Of a stretch of DNA of 64,000 bases, positions 45,046-53,112 are shown piece by piece. A model generated the notes under the pieces. The model was not told the DNA's origin. It was given only the letters and a program-made list of their open reading frames with translations, and searched no databases. The position numbers and the translations under genes were made by a program. Within the stretch, counting starts at the first letter, position 1. Every line of letters begins with the position of its first letter. This stretch comes from JBCAXA01 sp038534295. GTDB taxonomy: Bacteria > Pseudomonadota > Gammaproteobacteria > Steroidobacterales > Woeseiaceae. The stretch covers positions 1,612,001-1,676,000 of the forward strand of contig JBCAXA010000001.1 of NCBI GenBank assembly GCA_038534295.1, given 5' to 3'.

Positions 45046-45756
45046 GTGAGCACGACAGCCACAGCGCGACGGTTTCGGCCTGAACTGGTACCGAGCCTCG
45101 TCACCGCGGCGTTTTTGCCGCTGCTGGTTTGGCTAGGGCTGTGGCAGCTTAACCGCTGGGAAGAGCAGTCGACCATGCACGCCTGGTTCGACAGCGCTGA
45201 TGCGGTTGCAACGCTAGCGGAGCTCCATGACGACCCGCAACCGTTCCAACGGGCGCAGGTAAAAGGTCGTTTCGACGACCGGCAATTTTTGATCGACAAC
45301 ATCACGGAGAACAGCCGTGTCGGCTATTACGTGATAACCCCGATGAAGCTGGTCGACGGTCGCACGCTGCTGGTTAACCGAGGCTGGGTTCCGGCAGACC
45401 CGGCGCGGGTCGTGCTGCCGAGTATCGAGACGACGCGAAGCTTGCGAGACGTCAGCGGTCGCGTCGGAAAGTTGCCGTCGGCAGGTTTGAAGCTGGATAG
45501 CGGCAAGGCTGACGACTCGTGGCCGAGCGTCAGACAGTTTCCGGACGTCGCTGAACTGCAAGCGGCCCTGGATACCGCATTGCTGCCGTGGGTCTTGCTG
45601 CTCGATGAGTCAGCGGACGACGGCTATGTGCGCAACTGGCGTCCACCGGGATTGTCGCCGGAACGCCATCTGGGTTACGCCGTGCAATGGTTTGCCTTGG
45701 CGGCAACGCTGATCGTGCTTTGGGTGGTATTGAGTTATCGAAAACGTGAACGCTGA
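45046..45756 (+). CDS. SURF1 family protein, heme a insertion factor
   Basis: SURF1 helps insert heme a into subunit I. The 236-residue protein has an N-terminal helix (residues about 11-32, ending WLGLWQLNRWEEQ with the conserved GxWQxxRxxxK-like motif), a periplasmic domain containing VKGRFDDRQFLIDNI and YVITPMKLVDGRTLLVNRGWVP near residue 98, and a C-terminal helix after HLGYAVQWFALA. Start codon is GTG. It is the first gene after the antisense DUF2909 and overlaps the next gene by 11 bases. Confidence 0.94.
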   Translation: MSTTATARRFRPELVPSLVTAAFLPLLVWLGLWQLNRWEEQSTMHAWFDSADAVATLAELHDDPQPFQRAQVKGRFDDRQFLIDNITENSRVGYYVITPMKLVDGRTLLVNRGWVPADPARVVLPSIETTRSLRDVSGRVGKLPSAGLKLDSGKADDSWPSVRQFPDVAELQAALDTALLPWVLLLDESADDGYVRNWRPPGLSPERHLGYAVQWFALAATLIVLWVVLSYRKRER

Positions 45757-46330
45757 AATTAAACAAAACCCAACACCGTCGCTGCTGAAAAGTCGCTTGC
45801 AGTTGCTGGCACTAGCGGCCGTGTTCATTGGCCCATTCGCTGCCGCCGCATTGATGTTCCACAGCGGCGGCTGGCGACCGCCCGGTACAACCAACAATGG
45901 CGAGCTGTTGAATCCACCGGTGCAACTTCCGGCGGGGCCACTCGCCAGCACCACCGGCGTGTTGCAGGACGCACTGCGCGGCCAGTGGCGAATCTTGTAC
46001 CTGGAACGCGGCGAGTGTGGGGACACCTGCCGCGACACACTGATCCAGATTCGACAAGTCCGCCTGGCAACAGGCCGCGACATTGACCGCGTTGCGCGCC
46101 TGTTTTTCGGCAACGACATACCGGACGAAGACTGGTTTGCAGCGAGCCAGGCCGGCCTCGTTGCGGCACAGATCGGCTACAACACGGAACTCGCCGAGAC
46201 CCTCGCGGCATTCGATACTGGCTTGTACCTGATCGATCCGGCCGGTCAGCTGATGATGCGCTACGCGATCGGCACCGAGTCGAAAGAGATATACGACGAC
46301 TTACACAAACTACTGAAACAAACTCGCTGA
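45746..46330 (+). CDS. Cox-associated membrane-anchored thioredoxin-like protein
   Basis: The 194-residue product has one N-terminal helix (residues about 16-38) and a soluble domain containing WRILYLERGECGDTCRDTLIQIRQVR near residue 80. The Cys-x3-Cys (CGDTC) and the later YLIDPAGQLMMRYAIG resemble Sco proteins, which carry copper in the CxxxC pair. It lacks an obvious Sco-type distal His, so it may act in disulfide reduction or copper transfer. Genes of this sort often follow surf1 in pseudomonads. No separate sco gene is visible here. Start is GTG, overlapping surf1. Confidence 0.8.
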   Translation: MNAEIKQNPTPSLLKSRLQLLALAAVFIGPFAAAALMFHSGGWRPPGTTNNGELLNPPVQLPAGPLASTTGVLQDALRGQWRILYLERGECGDTCRDTLIQIRQVRLATGRDIDRVARLFFGNDIPDEDWFAASQAGLVAAQIGYNTELAETLAAFDTGLYLIDPAGQLMMRYAIGTESKEIYDDLHKLLKQTR

Positions 46331-46334
46331 GATG

Positions 46335-46363
46335 TTCCGTAGCCGCCACGTGAGCGGACGGAA
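46335..46363. repeat. Inverted repeat upstream of ctaA
   Basis: TTCCGT ... CCGC and GCGG ... ACGGAA (46335-46363) form an interrupted hairpin with loop CACGTGA. It starts 4 bases after the upstream gene. No T-run follows, so it is not a clear terminator; an attenuating or processing role for the 150-base gap before ctaA is possible. Confidence 0.4.
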
Positions 46364-46480
46364 TACGTCGCAAAAAGTAGGACAACGGATCGTCGCTTGC
46401 CCGGCAGGGCTCGATTTTCATTGTCCTCGGGCCGATATCGGAGACACCGCGGTCGGGCCGGTACGCAGGAGAACAACTCG

Positions 46481-47575
46481 ATGGCAACATCGTTAACAGC
46501 AGCGGCAGCGCCCAACGACACCGCCCAACGTGTCGTTGCCGACGACGCAGTCGTTCGAGGCCGCGTTTGGTATCGCCGTTTGCTGGGCACGGCGCTGGTT
46601 TTGACCTTGACGGTCGTGGTGCTAGGCGCCTGGGTGCGGTTGACCGACGCCGGTTTGGGCTGCCCGGACTGGCCTGGCTGCTACGGCCTGATCGGCGTAC
46701 CGGAAACCGCCGAAGACATCGCTGTTGCCAATGCAGCCTACCCTGAGCGGCCCGTCGAAACCGGCAAAGCCTGGCGCGAAATGATTCATCGCTACGCCGC
46801 GTCCACGCTCGGTCTGGTTATCGTTGCCATGGCGGTGCTCGCTTTTCGCAACCGCAAAGATCCGACGCAGCCCTGGCGTCTGCCGCTGGCGCTGGTTGCC
46901 GTTGTCATTTTTCAGGGCATGCTCGGCATGTGGACCGTCACGCTGCTCTTGAAACCGCTGGTCGTGATGGGCCACCTGCTCGGCGGCATGACGACGCTCG
47001 GCATCATCGGTTGGCTCGCCGCGATGGAATGGCGCCGCATACCGCGTCCGTCGATTGAGTTTCCGCGTCTGCGAACCCTCGGCATGGCCGCGCTGGCGGC
47101 GCTCGCTGTGCAAATCGCGCTCGGCGGCTGGACCAGCACCAATTACGCGGCGCTGGCGTGCCCGGACTTCCCAACCTGTCAGACCGAATGGTGGCCGGAC
47201 ATGAATTTCCGGGAAGGCTTCGTGATGTGGCGTGGCCTCGGCACCGACTATGAAGGCGGCGTGCTCGACAATCCGTCGCGAGCCGCCATTCACTACACCC
47301 ACCGACTCGGGGCGCTGGTCGTGACGGCGCTGTTCGCCATCCTGATTGTCGCCGGATGGCGCACGTCGAGTCCGGCCGTACGGCGCGCAACGCTGCTCGT
47401 GGGCGTCGCCTTGGCCCTGCAAATCGTGCTCGGCATCACGATCGTGCTTGAATCCTTGCCTCTGGCGCTCGCCACAGCGCACAATGGCGTCGCCGCGCTG
47501 CTGCTGCTCGCGGTTCTCAACCTCAACCAATCATTGCGCTATGTCCGCGACTCCGTCGTCCCTGCCACACGCTGA
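46481..47575 (+). CDS. ctaA: Heme A synthase (CtaA/COX15)
   Basis: CtaA oxidises heme O to heme A for the aa3 oxidase. The 364-residue protein has eight helices. Conserved features are GAWVRLTDAGLGCPDWPGCYG near residue 46, the His in EMIHRYAASTLGL near 102, the second Cys pair in ALACPDFPTCQTEWWPDMNF near 224, and IHYTHRLGALVV near 270, which together form the COX15 signature. The frame is open up to 46397, but the ATG at 46481 has AGGAG nine bases upstream. It overlaps ctaB by 35 bases. Confidence 0.96.
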   Translation: MATSLTAAAAPNDTAQRVVADDAVVRGRVWYRRLLGTALVLTLTVVVLGAWVRLTDAGLGCPDWPGCYGLIGVPETAEDIAVANAAYPERPVETGKAWREMIHRYAASTLGLVIVAMAVLAFRNRKDPTQPWRLPLALVAVVIFQGMLGMWTVTLLLKPLVVMGHLLGGMTTLGIIGWLAAMEWRRIPRPSIEFPRLRTLGMAALAALAVQIALGGWTSTNYAALACPDFPTCQTEWWPDMNFREGFVMWRGLGTDYEGGVLDNPSRAAIHYTHRLGALVVTALFAILIVAGWRTSSPAVRRATLLVGVALALQIVLGITIVLESLPLALATAHNGVAALLLLAVLNLNQSLRYVRDSVVPATR

Positions 47576-48437
47576 GACCCGACGCTGGCGTGAGTTCTAC
47601 GAACTCACCAAGCCACGGGTCGTCATGCTGATCGTGTTTACCGCGATCGTCGGCATGTTCCTGGCGACGCCGGGACTGCCGCCGCTGTCGGCACTGCTGT
47701 TTGGCACGCTGGGGATCGCGCTCGCCTCGGCTTCGGCGGCGGCGATCAATCAGGTGCTCGACGCGCGGGTCGATGCGCGGATGGCGCGTACGCAAGGCAG
47801 ACCGCTGCCACAGGGAACGCTGTCGGAAGGATCAGCCATCCGCTTTGCGCTGGCCCTCGGTATTGCCGGCATGCTGATCTTGTCGTTTGGCGTCAACGTG
47901 CTTACAGCGGTGCTGACTTTCGCGTCGTTGATCGGTTACGCCGTCATCTATACGGCCTATCTGAAGCGGGCAACACCGCAAAATATTGTTATTGGCGGTG
48001 CTGCTGGCGCCGCGCCGCCGGTACTCGGTTGGGCAGCGGCCACCGGCGAGGTGCACGCCCACGCGTTGATCCTGTTCCTGATCATTTTCGTCTGGACCCC
48101 ACCGCACTTCTGGGCGCTAGCCATTGCTCGCAAGGACGAATACGCCAAAGTGGGAATCCCGATGCTGCCGGTTACGCACGGCAATGCATTTACGCGGCAA
48201 TTCATCCTGCTCTATACCATTCTCACCGTCATCGTTACGCTGCTGCCATGGCTGACGCAGATGAGTGGCCTACCGTACCTGTTCGCCGCTATCGTGCTTG
48301 GTGCGCTGTTCTTATGGCATGCGGTTCAAGTCTGGCGTGCGCGCGAATCGGTTTGGCCCATGCGTATGTTCACATTTTCGATTCACTACTTAATGGCCCT
48401 GTTTGCCGCACTGCTGATCGACCACTACCTTGCATGA
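47541..48437 (+). CDS. ctaB: Protoheme IX farnesyltransferase (heme O synthase)
   Basis: CtaB/CyoE adds a farnesyl group to protoheme. It is a UbiA-superfamily membrane protein of about nine helices. YELTKPRVVMLIVFTAIVGMFLA near residue 20 is the CyoE start, NQVLDARVDARMARTQGRPLP near 70 holds the first metal-diphosphate motif, and TPPHFWALAIARKDEYAKVGIPMLPVTHG near 189 is the second. I chose the ATG at 47541 inside the end of ctaA, giving 298 residues; the longer frame upstream is just ctaA in another frame. It follows ctaA as usual. Confidence 0.96.
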   Translation: MSATPSSLPHAETRRWREFYELTKPRVVMLIVFTAIVGMFLATPGLPPLSALLFGTLGIALASASAAAINQVLDARVDARMARTQGRPLPQGTLSEGSAIRFALALGIAGMLILSFGVNVLTAVLTFASLIGYAVIYTAYLKRATPQNIVIGGAAGAAPPVLGWAAATGEVHAHALILFLIIFVWTPPHFWALAIARKDEYAKVGIPMLPVTHGNAFTRQFILLYTILTVIVTLLPWLTQMSGLPYLFAAIVLGALFLWHAVQVWRARESVWPMRMFTFSIHYLMALFAALLIDHYLA

Positions 48438-48523
48438 GCACGCGCGACGAAGGGAACTCGTCAATGATGCCAGCGCCGCGACAAACTCAATCTCGAACAA
48501 ACTCAGCGGGCGGTAACGCGTGA
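48434..48523 (+). CDS. Possible 29-residue linker peptide between ctaB and the RidA-like gene
   Basis: A short frame opens with ATG overlapping the ctaB stop by 4 bp (ATGA) and closes with TGA overlapping the GTG of the next gene by 4 bp (GTGA). The peptide is polar (STRDEGNSS, PAPRQTQSRTN) and resembles nothing I know. It may exist only to couple translation between its neighbours, or may be chance. Confidence 0.3.
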   Translation: MSTRDEGNSSMMPAPRQTQSRTNSAGGNA

Positions 48524-48909
48524 AGCGTACGCGCGTCACGTCCGGCTCGTTCCTCGAGCCCGAAATCGGTTTCAGCCGGGCGGTTCGCATTGGTCCCTAC
48601 ATTGCCGTGTCCGGCACGGCGCCCATCGCCGAGGACGGCGGTACCGTAGGCATCGACGACGTTTACGCACAAACCACGTGGTGCCTCGAAATCATTCGCG
48701 TCGCCTTGGCGGAAGTCGGTGCATCGAAAGACGACGTGATTCGCACGCGGGTCTTTCTCAAAGACATCTCACGCTGGCAGGAAGCCGCCAAAGCGCACGG
48801 CGAGGCTTTTGCGACGTCGCGGCCGGCGTGCACTTTCGTTGAAGTGACTGGCTTCGTCGATCCGGATTGGCTCGTCGAGGTAGAAGCCGACGCCGTTGCT
48901 CCCGAATAG
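48520..48909 (+). CDS. RidA family protein, second copy
   Basis: A 129-residue member of the YjgF/RidA superfamily. It shows FSRAVRIGPYIAVSGTAPIAEDG near residue 18 and VRTRVFLKDIS near 74 but, instead of the catalytic Arg-bearing P-x-R-x-x-V motif, it has FATSRPACTFVEVTGFVDPDWLVEVEADA near 100 (blocks). The Arg in TSRPACTFVEV is placed like the deaminase Arg, so activity is possible. It differs from the other copy at 34.2 kb, which is a true RidA. The start is GTG. It ends 21 bases before the convergent SRPBCC gene. Confidence 0.88.
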   Translation: MKRTRVTSGSFLEPEIGFSRAVRIGPYIAVSGTAPIAEDGGTVGIDDVYAQTTWCLEIIRVALAEVGASKDDVIRTRVFLKDISRWQEAAKAHGEAFATSRPACTFVEVTGFVDPDWLVEVEADAVAPE

Positions 48910-48930
48910 CGGTTTGCTCTGCCCCGGCGG

Positions 48931-49440
48931 TCAGGTCTTTTGTTTCGATTTGAGTTTTTTCTGTTTGCGCGGATGCGGGTTGCCGGTTTCCGCATAGTGT
49001 TTGAGCTCCTGCTGCGCATTTCGCAGCACCTTGCCCATTTGCGATTTCATCGGACCGCGCATTAGCGTACCCAAGATCCCTTTAACTTCCAGGTCGACGG
49101 TCATCGACAGATGGGTTTTACCGGCCGCGGCACCGCTGTGTTGCCACGTGTTCCGAGCCGAGACGACGAAACCGGGCAGCCCTTTCTTGATCTCGTAGAC
49201 GAAACTGCGCTGCTCGTCGTCGAAGCTCACCAGAGCTTCGACGGTTTCGCTGCCGTTGTACATGCTGCAGACGCGCCCGCCGACGGGTGCTCCACCGAAA
49301 GGGGCACCGGTTGCGCGAGAGCTGCGAACGTTGCCATCCCAACGATCGATGTGTTCGAACTGGTTGGCGCTGACGTTCCAGACGACGTCGAGTGGCGCGT
49401 TAATAACGATACTCTCTGAGATTTTCAGTGATTTGGGCAT
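48931..49440 (-). CDS. SRPBCC family protein (polyketide cyclase/START-like)
   Basis: The 169-residue product begins KISESIVINAPLDVVWNVSANQFEHIDRW, the usual opening of SRPBCC lipid-binding folds, followed by YNGSETVEALVSFDDEQRSFVYEIKKG near residue 60 and VDLEVKGILGTLM near 118. The C-terminus is very basic (PRKQKKLKSKQK). It starts 5 bases after the methyltransferase stop, so it is the last gene of the MerR-controlled set. The bound ligand cannot be guessed. The upstream open frame (to 49662) lies within the methyltransferase gene and is not real. Confidence 0.85.
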   Translation of the reverse strand: MPKSLKISESIVINAPLDVVWNVSANQFEHIDRWDGNVRSSRATGAPFGGAPVGGRVCSMYNGSETVEALVSFDDEQRSFVYEIKKGLPGFVVSARNTWQHSGAAAGKTHLSMTVDLEVKGILGTLMRGPMKSQMGKVLRNAQQELKHYAETGNPHPRKQKKLKSKQKT

Positions 49441-49445
49441 TTTCT

Positions 49446-50321
49446 CTATTGTCCAAGCGAAGTTGATTGATCGGCGCGGGCACGAATCAGCCAGCAGTGG
49501 CCTGTGAATCGCACCAGGTTCTGGTCGATAAATTGCTCGTAGGAATCGCGAATGGCCCGTCGGATCGCTGCTAAGCGTTCCGCATCGATGGCGTCGACGT
49601 CGCACCCCAGCGGGACGAGTTCGCGCAGGAAAAAATCGAGATCGGCCGCGGGAAACGCACACGGAACATCATGGGGTCGACACTCGATGTCGGACCATCC
49701 GCTGCTCACCAAGACGGACCGCACGTGGTCGGGGTCGGCCAGCGCAAACGGACCGGGCGACGCAGGATCCCTCGGTGGCAGCGGCGGTAGCAAAGGTTCC
49801 GCCGTACGTTGCGCCTCGGTAAGGAACGCGTTCTCGTCGGGACCGCGCCAGACCACGAGGGCCAGGTCGGCGTTTGGCGCCGCGTTCTGCCGCAGACGGC
49901 GGAACGCGGCAACGGCATCGGCAAAAAACATGACGCCAAAGCGTGACGCGATGAGCTCAAACGGAGCGCCGGCGGCGGCCCAATCGCTGGCATCGGCGCA
50001 AACGAACTCCGCCTGTAGCGTCGCAGCCAACGCGCGCCGCTTGGCGTTGGCGATCATTGGCGCCGATACATCGATACCGACGCACCGCGCGTCACCGCCC
50101 AGCGCCGTGTGTATCGCGAGCGTTGTCCCGCCGTTGCCGCAACCGACGTCGAGCACCGACTTAGGTTTGATCGTCGATATTTCGTCGACGAGCAGTGTTT
50201 CGAAGGGTCGCAGCATCGAGTCGATGAAATCCTGAGCGACAACCCAGGACTGGGCCATCTCGCCATTCCAAAATTGCCGCTGTTCTTCTTGCAGCTGGGT
50301 GGTGCTAGGTGCATCAGTCAT
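49446..50321 (-). CDS. Class I SAM-dependent methyltransferase
   Basis: A 291-residue methyltransferase. The SAM loop is VLDVGCGNGGTTLAIH near residue 56, CVGIDVSAPMIANAKRRA near 80, the acidic FVCADASDW near 105 and FELIASRFGVMFFADAVAAFRRLRQNA near 120 (blocks). The C-terminal half is of the type seen in small-molecule methyltransferases. It lies between a glutathione transferase and an SRPBCC protein on the same strand, suggesting a shared detoxification or secondary-metabolite task. The substrate is unknown. Confidence 0.88.
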   Translation of the reverse strand: MTDAPSTTQLQEEQRQFWNGEMAQSWVVAQDFIDSMLRPFETLLVDEISTIKPKSVLDVGCGNGGTTLAIHTALGGDARCVGIDVSAPMIANAKRRALAATLQAEFVCADASDWAAAGAPFELIASRFGVMFFADAVAAFRRLRQNAAPNADLALVVWRGPDENAFLTEAQRTAEPLLPPLPPRDPASPGPFALADPDHVRSVLVSSGWSDIECRPHDVPCAFPAADLDFFLRELVPLGCDVDAIDAERLAAIRRAIRDSYEQFIDQNLVRFTGHCWLIRARADQSTSLGQ

Positions 50322-50342
50322 CTCGGTACGACTCGGGCTGGC

Positions 50343-50969
50343 TCATGTTCGGCAGGCGGCGAAACTAGGTCGCGCCAGCAAATTGTTCAGCCAGTCTTCG
50401 ACGTCGGGATGCAGCGCAAGCAGCGCTGCGCCGTCCTTAACGAGCTGGAGCGTCGACGTGATCGCCGCAACGAAGATGTCGCCGAGCGTTGGGGCGTCGG
50501 CGGCCCCTAGATCACCGGCTGCGATTGCGTTGTTGATCGCCACCAAATGGTCCCGCGATCGCTCAATGCTTGACTGCAATCGCGGCTCGTCAACGGGCAT
50601 ACCGAACTTAGGCGCGAAGGCACGCTGAAATACCCACCCAGCGAACAGATCCGGATACAGATAGGAGTTGGCGGCGCTCATCCATTGTTCGGCGCGCGCA
50701 CGGGCCAGTGGATCGCGAGGTTGCAGCGCGGTATTGCCGACGAACGCCTCGTCTGCATAGCGCATGATCGCCGACGTCTCGAACAGTGCCTGACCGTCGA
50801 TGTCGAGCGCCGGCAGCTTTCTGAACGGATGCCGAGCGACATACTCTGGCGAGCGAAGCTCAGCGGCACCGATCGCGACAAACTCGTAGTTGATGTCCTT
50901 CTCGGCAAACGTGGTGCGTACGGCGGTGACGTAAGGGCTTATTGGTGACCCGTACAGTTTCAGCGGCAT
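50343..50969 (-). CDS. Glutathione S-transferase family protein
   Basis: A 208-residue thiol transferase. The thioredoxin-like N-terminal domain has LYGSPISPYVTAVRTTFAEKDINYEFV at residue 5 (blocks) with the glutathione-binding RKLPALDIDGQALFETSAIMRYADEAF near 50. The C-terminal helical domain follows. Ser8/Ser11 in GSPISPY may take the catalytic role. It is divergent from a MerR regulator, with a dyad operator between, so it is probably the regulated target. Confidence 0.9.
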   Translation of the reverse strand: MPLKLYGSPISPYVTAVRTTFAEKDINYEFVAIGAAELRSPEYVARHPFRKLPALDIDGQALFETSAIMRYADEAFVGNTALQPRDPLARARAEQWMSAANSYLYPDLFAGWVFQRAFAPKFGMPVDEPRLQSSIERSRDHLVAINNAIAAGDLGAADAPTLGDIFVAAITSTLQLVKDGAALLALHPDVEDWLNNLLARPSFAACRT

Positions 50970-51013
50970 GATTGGGAGACCTGCAGACGTTGCGGTGATT
51001 TGCGTTGGTCGCT

Positions 51014-51044
51014 AGTCTGCAACTTCAAGCTGACTTGAGGTCAA
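51014..51044 (-). promoter_or_regulatory. MerR-type promoter with SoxR-box-like operator
   Basis: On the minus strand TTGACC (51044-51039) and CAGACT (51019-51014) are separated by 19 bases, the long spacing typical of promoters activated by MerR-family proteins. The dyad CTTCAAGCTGACTTGAGG (51023-51040) fills the spacer and matches the SoxR operator CCTCAAGTTAACTTGAGG at 15 of 18 positions. It reads toward the GST gene. Confidence 0.7.
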
Positions 51045-51052
51045 GACCAAAG

Positions 51053-51475
51053 ATGCTCGACATCGGCGAAGTCTCACGACGCTGCGGACAACCACCGTCG
51101 ACATTGCGCTACTACGAAGAGCGCGGACTGATTCGCTCCACCGGCAGGCACGGATTGCGGCGGCTTTACGGGGAAGACGTGCTGGAGCAACTCGCGCTCA
51201 TTGCATTGGGTCGAGGCGCCGGCTTCTCGCTCGACGAAATCAAGGAAATGCTCACCAACGGAGACGGGCGAAACGTCGATCGCAACAAGCTCCGCGAGCG
51301 CGCCGATCAGCTCGATGGATTGATTCAGAAATTAACCGTCGTTCGAGACAGCCTGCGAAGCACCGCTGATTGCCCGGCACCGAGCCACATGGAATGTAAG
51401 AACTTCCAACGCATCGTCTCGGCGGCCGGCAAAGGCAAGATCGAGCCTTTACAACGGCGGCCCTTCGATCGCTAG
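51053..51475 (+). CDS. MerR family transcriptional regulator
   Basis: The N-terminal winged-helix domain reads LDIGEVSRRCGQPPSTLRYYEERGLI, with RRLYGEDVLEQLALIALGRGAGFSLDEIKEML as the second helix pair, giving a classical MerR DNA-binding half. A coiled coil (LRERADQLDGLIQKLTVVRDSL) follows, and the sensor tail holds only two cysteines (ADCPAPSHMECKNF, Cys-x7-Cys). SoxR proteins carry a four-Cys iron-sulfur motif, so this is not SoxR despite its SoxR-like operator. I chose the ATG at 51053; the frame is open to 51005, which would enter the operator. It should autoregulate and control the divergent GST-methyltransferase-SRPBCC set. The inducer is unknown. Confidence 0.9.
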   Translation: MLDIGEVSRRCGQPPSTLRYYEERGLIRSTGRHGLRRLYGEDVLEQLALIALGRGAGFSLDEIKEMLTNGDGRNVDRNKLRERADQLDGLIQKLTVVRDSLRSTADCPAPSHMECKNFQRIVSAAGKGKIEPLQRRPFDR

Positions 51476-51611
51476 GTAGATCCGCTGCGCCGCGAGCTGC
51501 CTAGCGCTCGCCTTTTCCTCGTCCACCGCTGGTTTTTATGAACCCGTTCACAGCCTGCTGTCGCCAAACGGATACAGTAGACTTATGTAAAGCTGGTTCC
51601 GGAGACATCCG

Positions 51612-51821
51612 ATGGTAAGAGCCACGCTGGTTTTTGCGGCACTGCTGGTGGGTTGCGCAAGTGGGTCGCCGAACGATCCGGCCGCATTCGAGCGGGCTGT
51701 TGCCGAATGCATGGAGAATGCCGAGATGCGCGAGGGCGAAAGCCTTGGCAACTCGTTCCGCATTCGTGCAACACGCGCACACTGCGAGAAAGCGGTACTG
51801 GCGGAGACTGACGACGGCTGA
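51612..51821 (+). CDS. Small predicted lipoprotein
   Basis: The 69-residue product has a short signal peptide with lipobox LVGC (residues about 12-15) and a mature part with ERAVAECMENAEMREGESLGNSF and a second Cys (AHCEKAV). A GGAG stretch lies about nine bases before the ATG, which supports translation. I do not recognise a family. It ends 8 bases before the hotdog gene. Confidence 0.6.
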   Translation: MVRATLVFAALLVGCASGSPNDPAAFERAVAECMENAEMREGESLGNSFRIRATRAHCEKAVLAETDDG

Positions 51822-51829
51822 GGTGTATC

Positions 51830-52273
51830 GTGCATTACCTGCAAGCCTACAACCCGGGTGACACGATCGCGCTCGGCACCGCGTCGGTACCGCAGCACGA
51901 AATCGACGCCTTTAATCGCCGCTACGACCCGCAGCCGCAATACTTGGACGACAGCATCGCCGGCCCTCTGCACGGAGGTCGTATCGCCAGCCCGTGGCAA
52001 GCAGCCGCGTTAGCCCAATCGATTTTCGTCCGCGAATGTTTGAATCAGACGGCCGATTTCGGCGTGACGGAAATTCGCGGTATTCGCTATGAAGCGCCGT
52101 TGCGTGCCAATACCGAGGTTCGCGGCGAACTGCAGATCAAAGCGATTGAAGATCACGCCGAAAGGCCGGACCGCGGCTTGATCGACGCCGACATCAATCT
52201 CTATGACGTCGATGACCAACTGGTGCTCAGCCAGAACGTCGTCTTTGCCGTGATGAAAAAACCACGGCACTAA
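51830..52273 (+). CDS. MaoC-like hotdog-fold protein
   Basis: A 147-residue hotdog protein. GPLHGGRIASPWQAAALAQSIFV near residue 45 is like the MaoC motif, which in true hydratases includes a His; here a His is in GPLHGG. IRGIRYEAPLRANTEVRGELQIKAIE near 72 is the next conserved block. It could be an enoyl-CoA hydratase or thioesterase. The start is GTG. It is convergent with the next gene by 3 bases. Confidence 0.75.
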   Translation: MHYLQAYNPGDTIALGTASVPQHEIDAFNRRYDPQPQYLDDSIAGPLHGGRIASPWQAAALAQSIFVRECLNQTADFGVTEIRGIRYEAPLRANTEVRGELQIKAIEDHAERPDRGLIDADINLYDVDDQLVLSQNVVFAVMKKPRH

Positions 52274-52276
52274 CCA

Positions 52277-53002
52277 TCAATTCCAGTTGATCGCCACCAT
52301 GACGAGATACGCCCACGCAGCCAAAAGACCGGCGTACTTGACGAGCAGCTTAGCGACAGACTGACGCTTATACGGCGGCGCCTGCAGCGTCAGCATGACT
52401 GGCGGTTCCTTGGCGGCACCAAAGACCGCCAACGCACAGAGCAGCGTAATCAGCCCGCCGACGATCCACACCCCGAGCGGTCCAATGACCTCGAGAATGC
52501 CGGCGACGATACGCTTCGTCGCGCTGCCGTCGACATCGGCTTCGCCGCCGCCGCCGAGTTGCCCGGCGGCCATTGCGAAAATGAAGGTAAGAAAGCCGCA
52601 GATCGTTGTTGCGACGAGCGGCATAAACACGGCTTGCGGGCGACTGTAGGCTTCTTCAAACAGCTCGAACCGGCCGCTGTACAGTGTCTTGAAGGCCGCC
52701 AATGCCTGGTCACGCGCCTCGGCGGTTTTGAAGTGCAGCGTGGTTTCCTCGCTGTCTTTGCCGTCCTGATACTCGACATCGATGTCCGTATCGTTGCGAT
52801 CGGTCGATATCTTGCTGACGGCATGCAGCGCAATGGTCGTCGCCTTGCTGCTCAGCAGCGTCGCTGGCGTTGCCCCGGCGAGCAATTCCTCGCGAATCCT
52901 TTGCGCATCGTCTTTGTCCGGCGAGTCAATGACGAGGTTTTCCTGACCCAGAAAAACCAGTTCACCCAGCCGTGTGTCGTCAGCACACCATACGTTGCTC
53001 AT
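52277..53002 (-). CDS. Membrane protein of unknown function with a soluble N-terminal domain
   Basis: The 241-residue product starts MSNVWCADDTRLGELVFLGQENLVIDSPDK, suggesting a beta-rich PH-like soluble part (residues 1-115), followed by membrane helices near 127-150, 170-195 and 220-240. A Gly/Asp-rich loop (GGGGEADVDG) separates the first two. I do not recognise a family. The frame is open to 53032, but the ATG at 53002 is the better start. It is the last gene of a leftward series. Confidence 0.65.
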   Translation of the reverse strand: MSNVWCADDTRLGELVFLGQENLVIDSPDKDDAQRIREELLAGATPATLLSSKATTIALHAVSKISTDRNDTDIDVEYQDGKDSEETTLHFKTAEARDQALAAFKTLYSGRFELFEEAYSRPQAVFMPLVATTICGFLTFIFAMAAGQLGGGGEADVDGSATKRIVAGILEVIGPLGVWIVGGLITLLCALAVFGAAKEPPVMLTLQAPPYKRQSVAKLLVKYAGLLAAWAYLVMVAINWN

Positions 53003-53112
53003 CGCATCACCCCTGCCATTGGCTGATCGCATGCTAGATCAGTGGCTTAGCGAGGGTCGGCTACGGCTGTCACATTTCCGCGGTATGGCTTGAAACTGGG
53101 CTCTGCAATGGT

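Noticed and set aside
46622..47530. Minus-strand frame opposite ctaA
   Set aside because: It is a shadow of the heme A synthase gene; no ribosome site and no recognised motif.
51053..51475. SoxR identity for the MerR regulator
   Set aside because: The operator looks like a SoxR box, but the four-Cys iron-sulfur motif of SoxR is absent from the protein; only Cys-x7-Cys remains.
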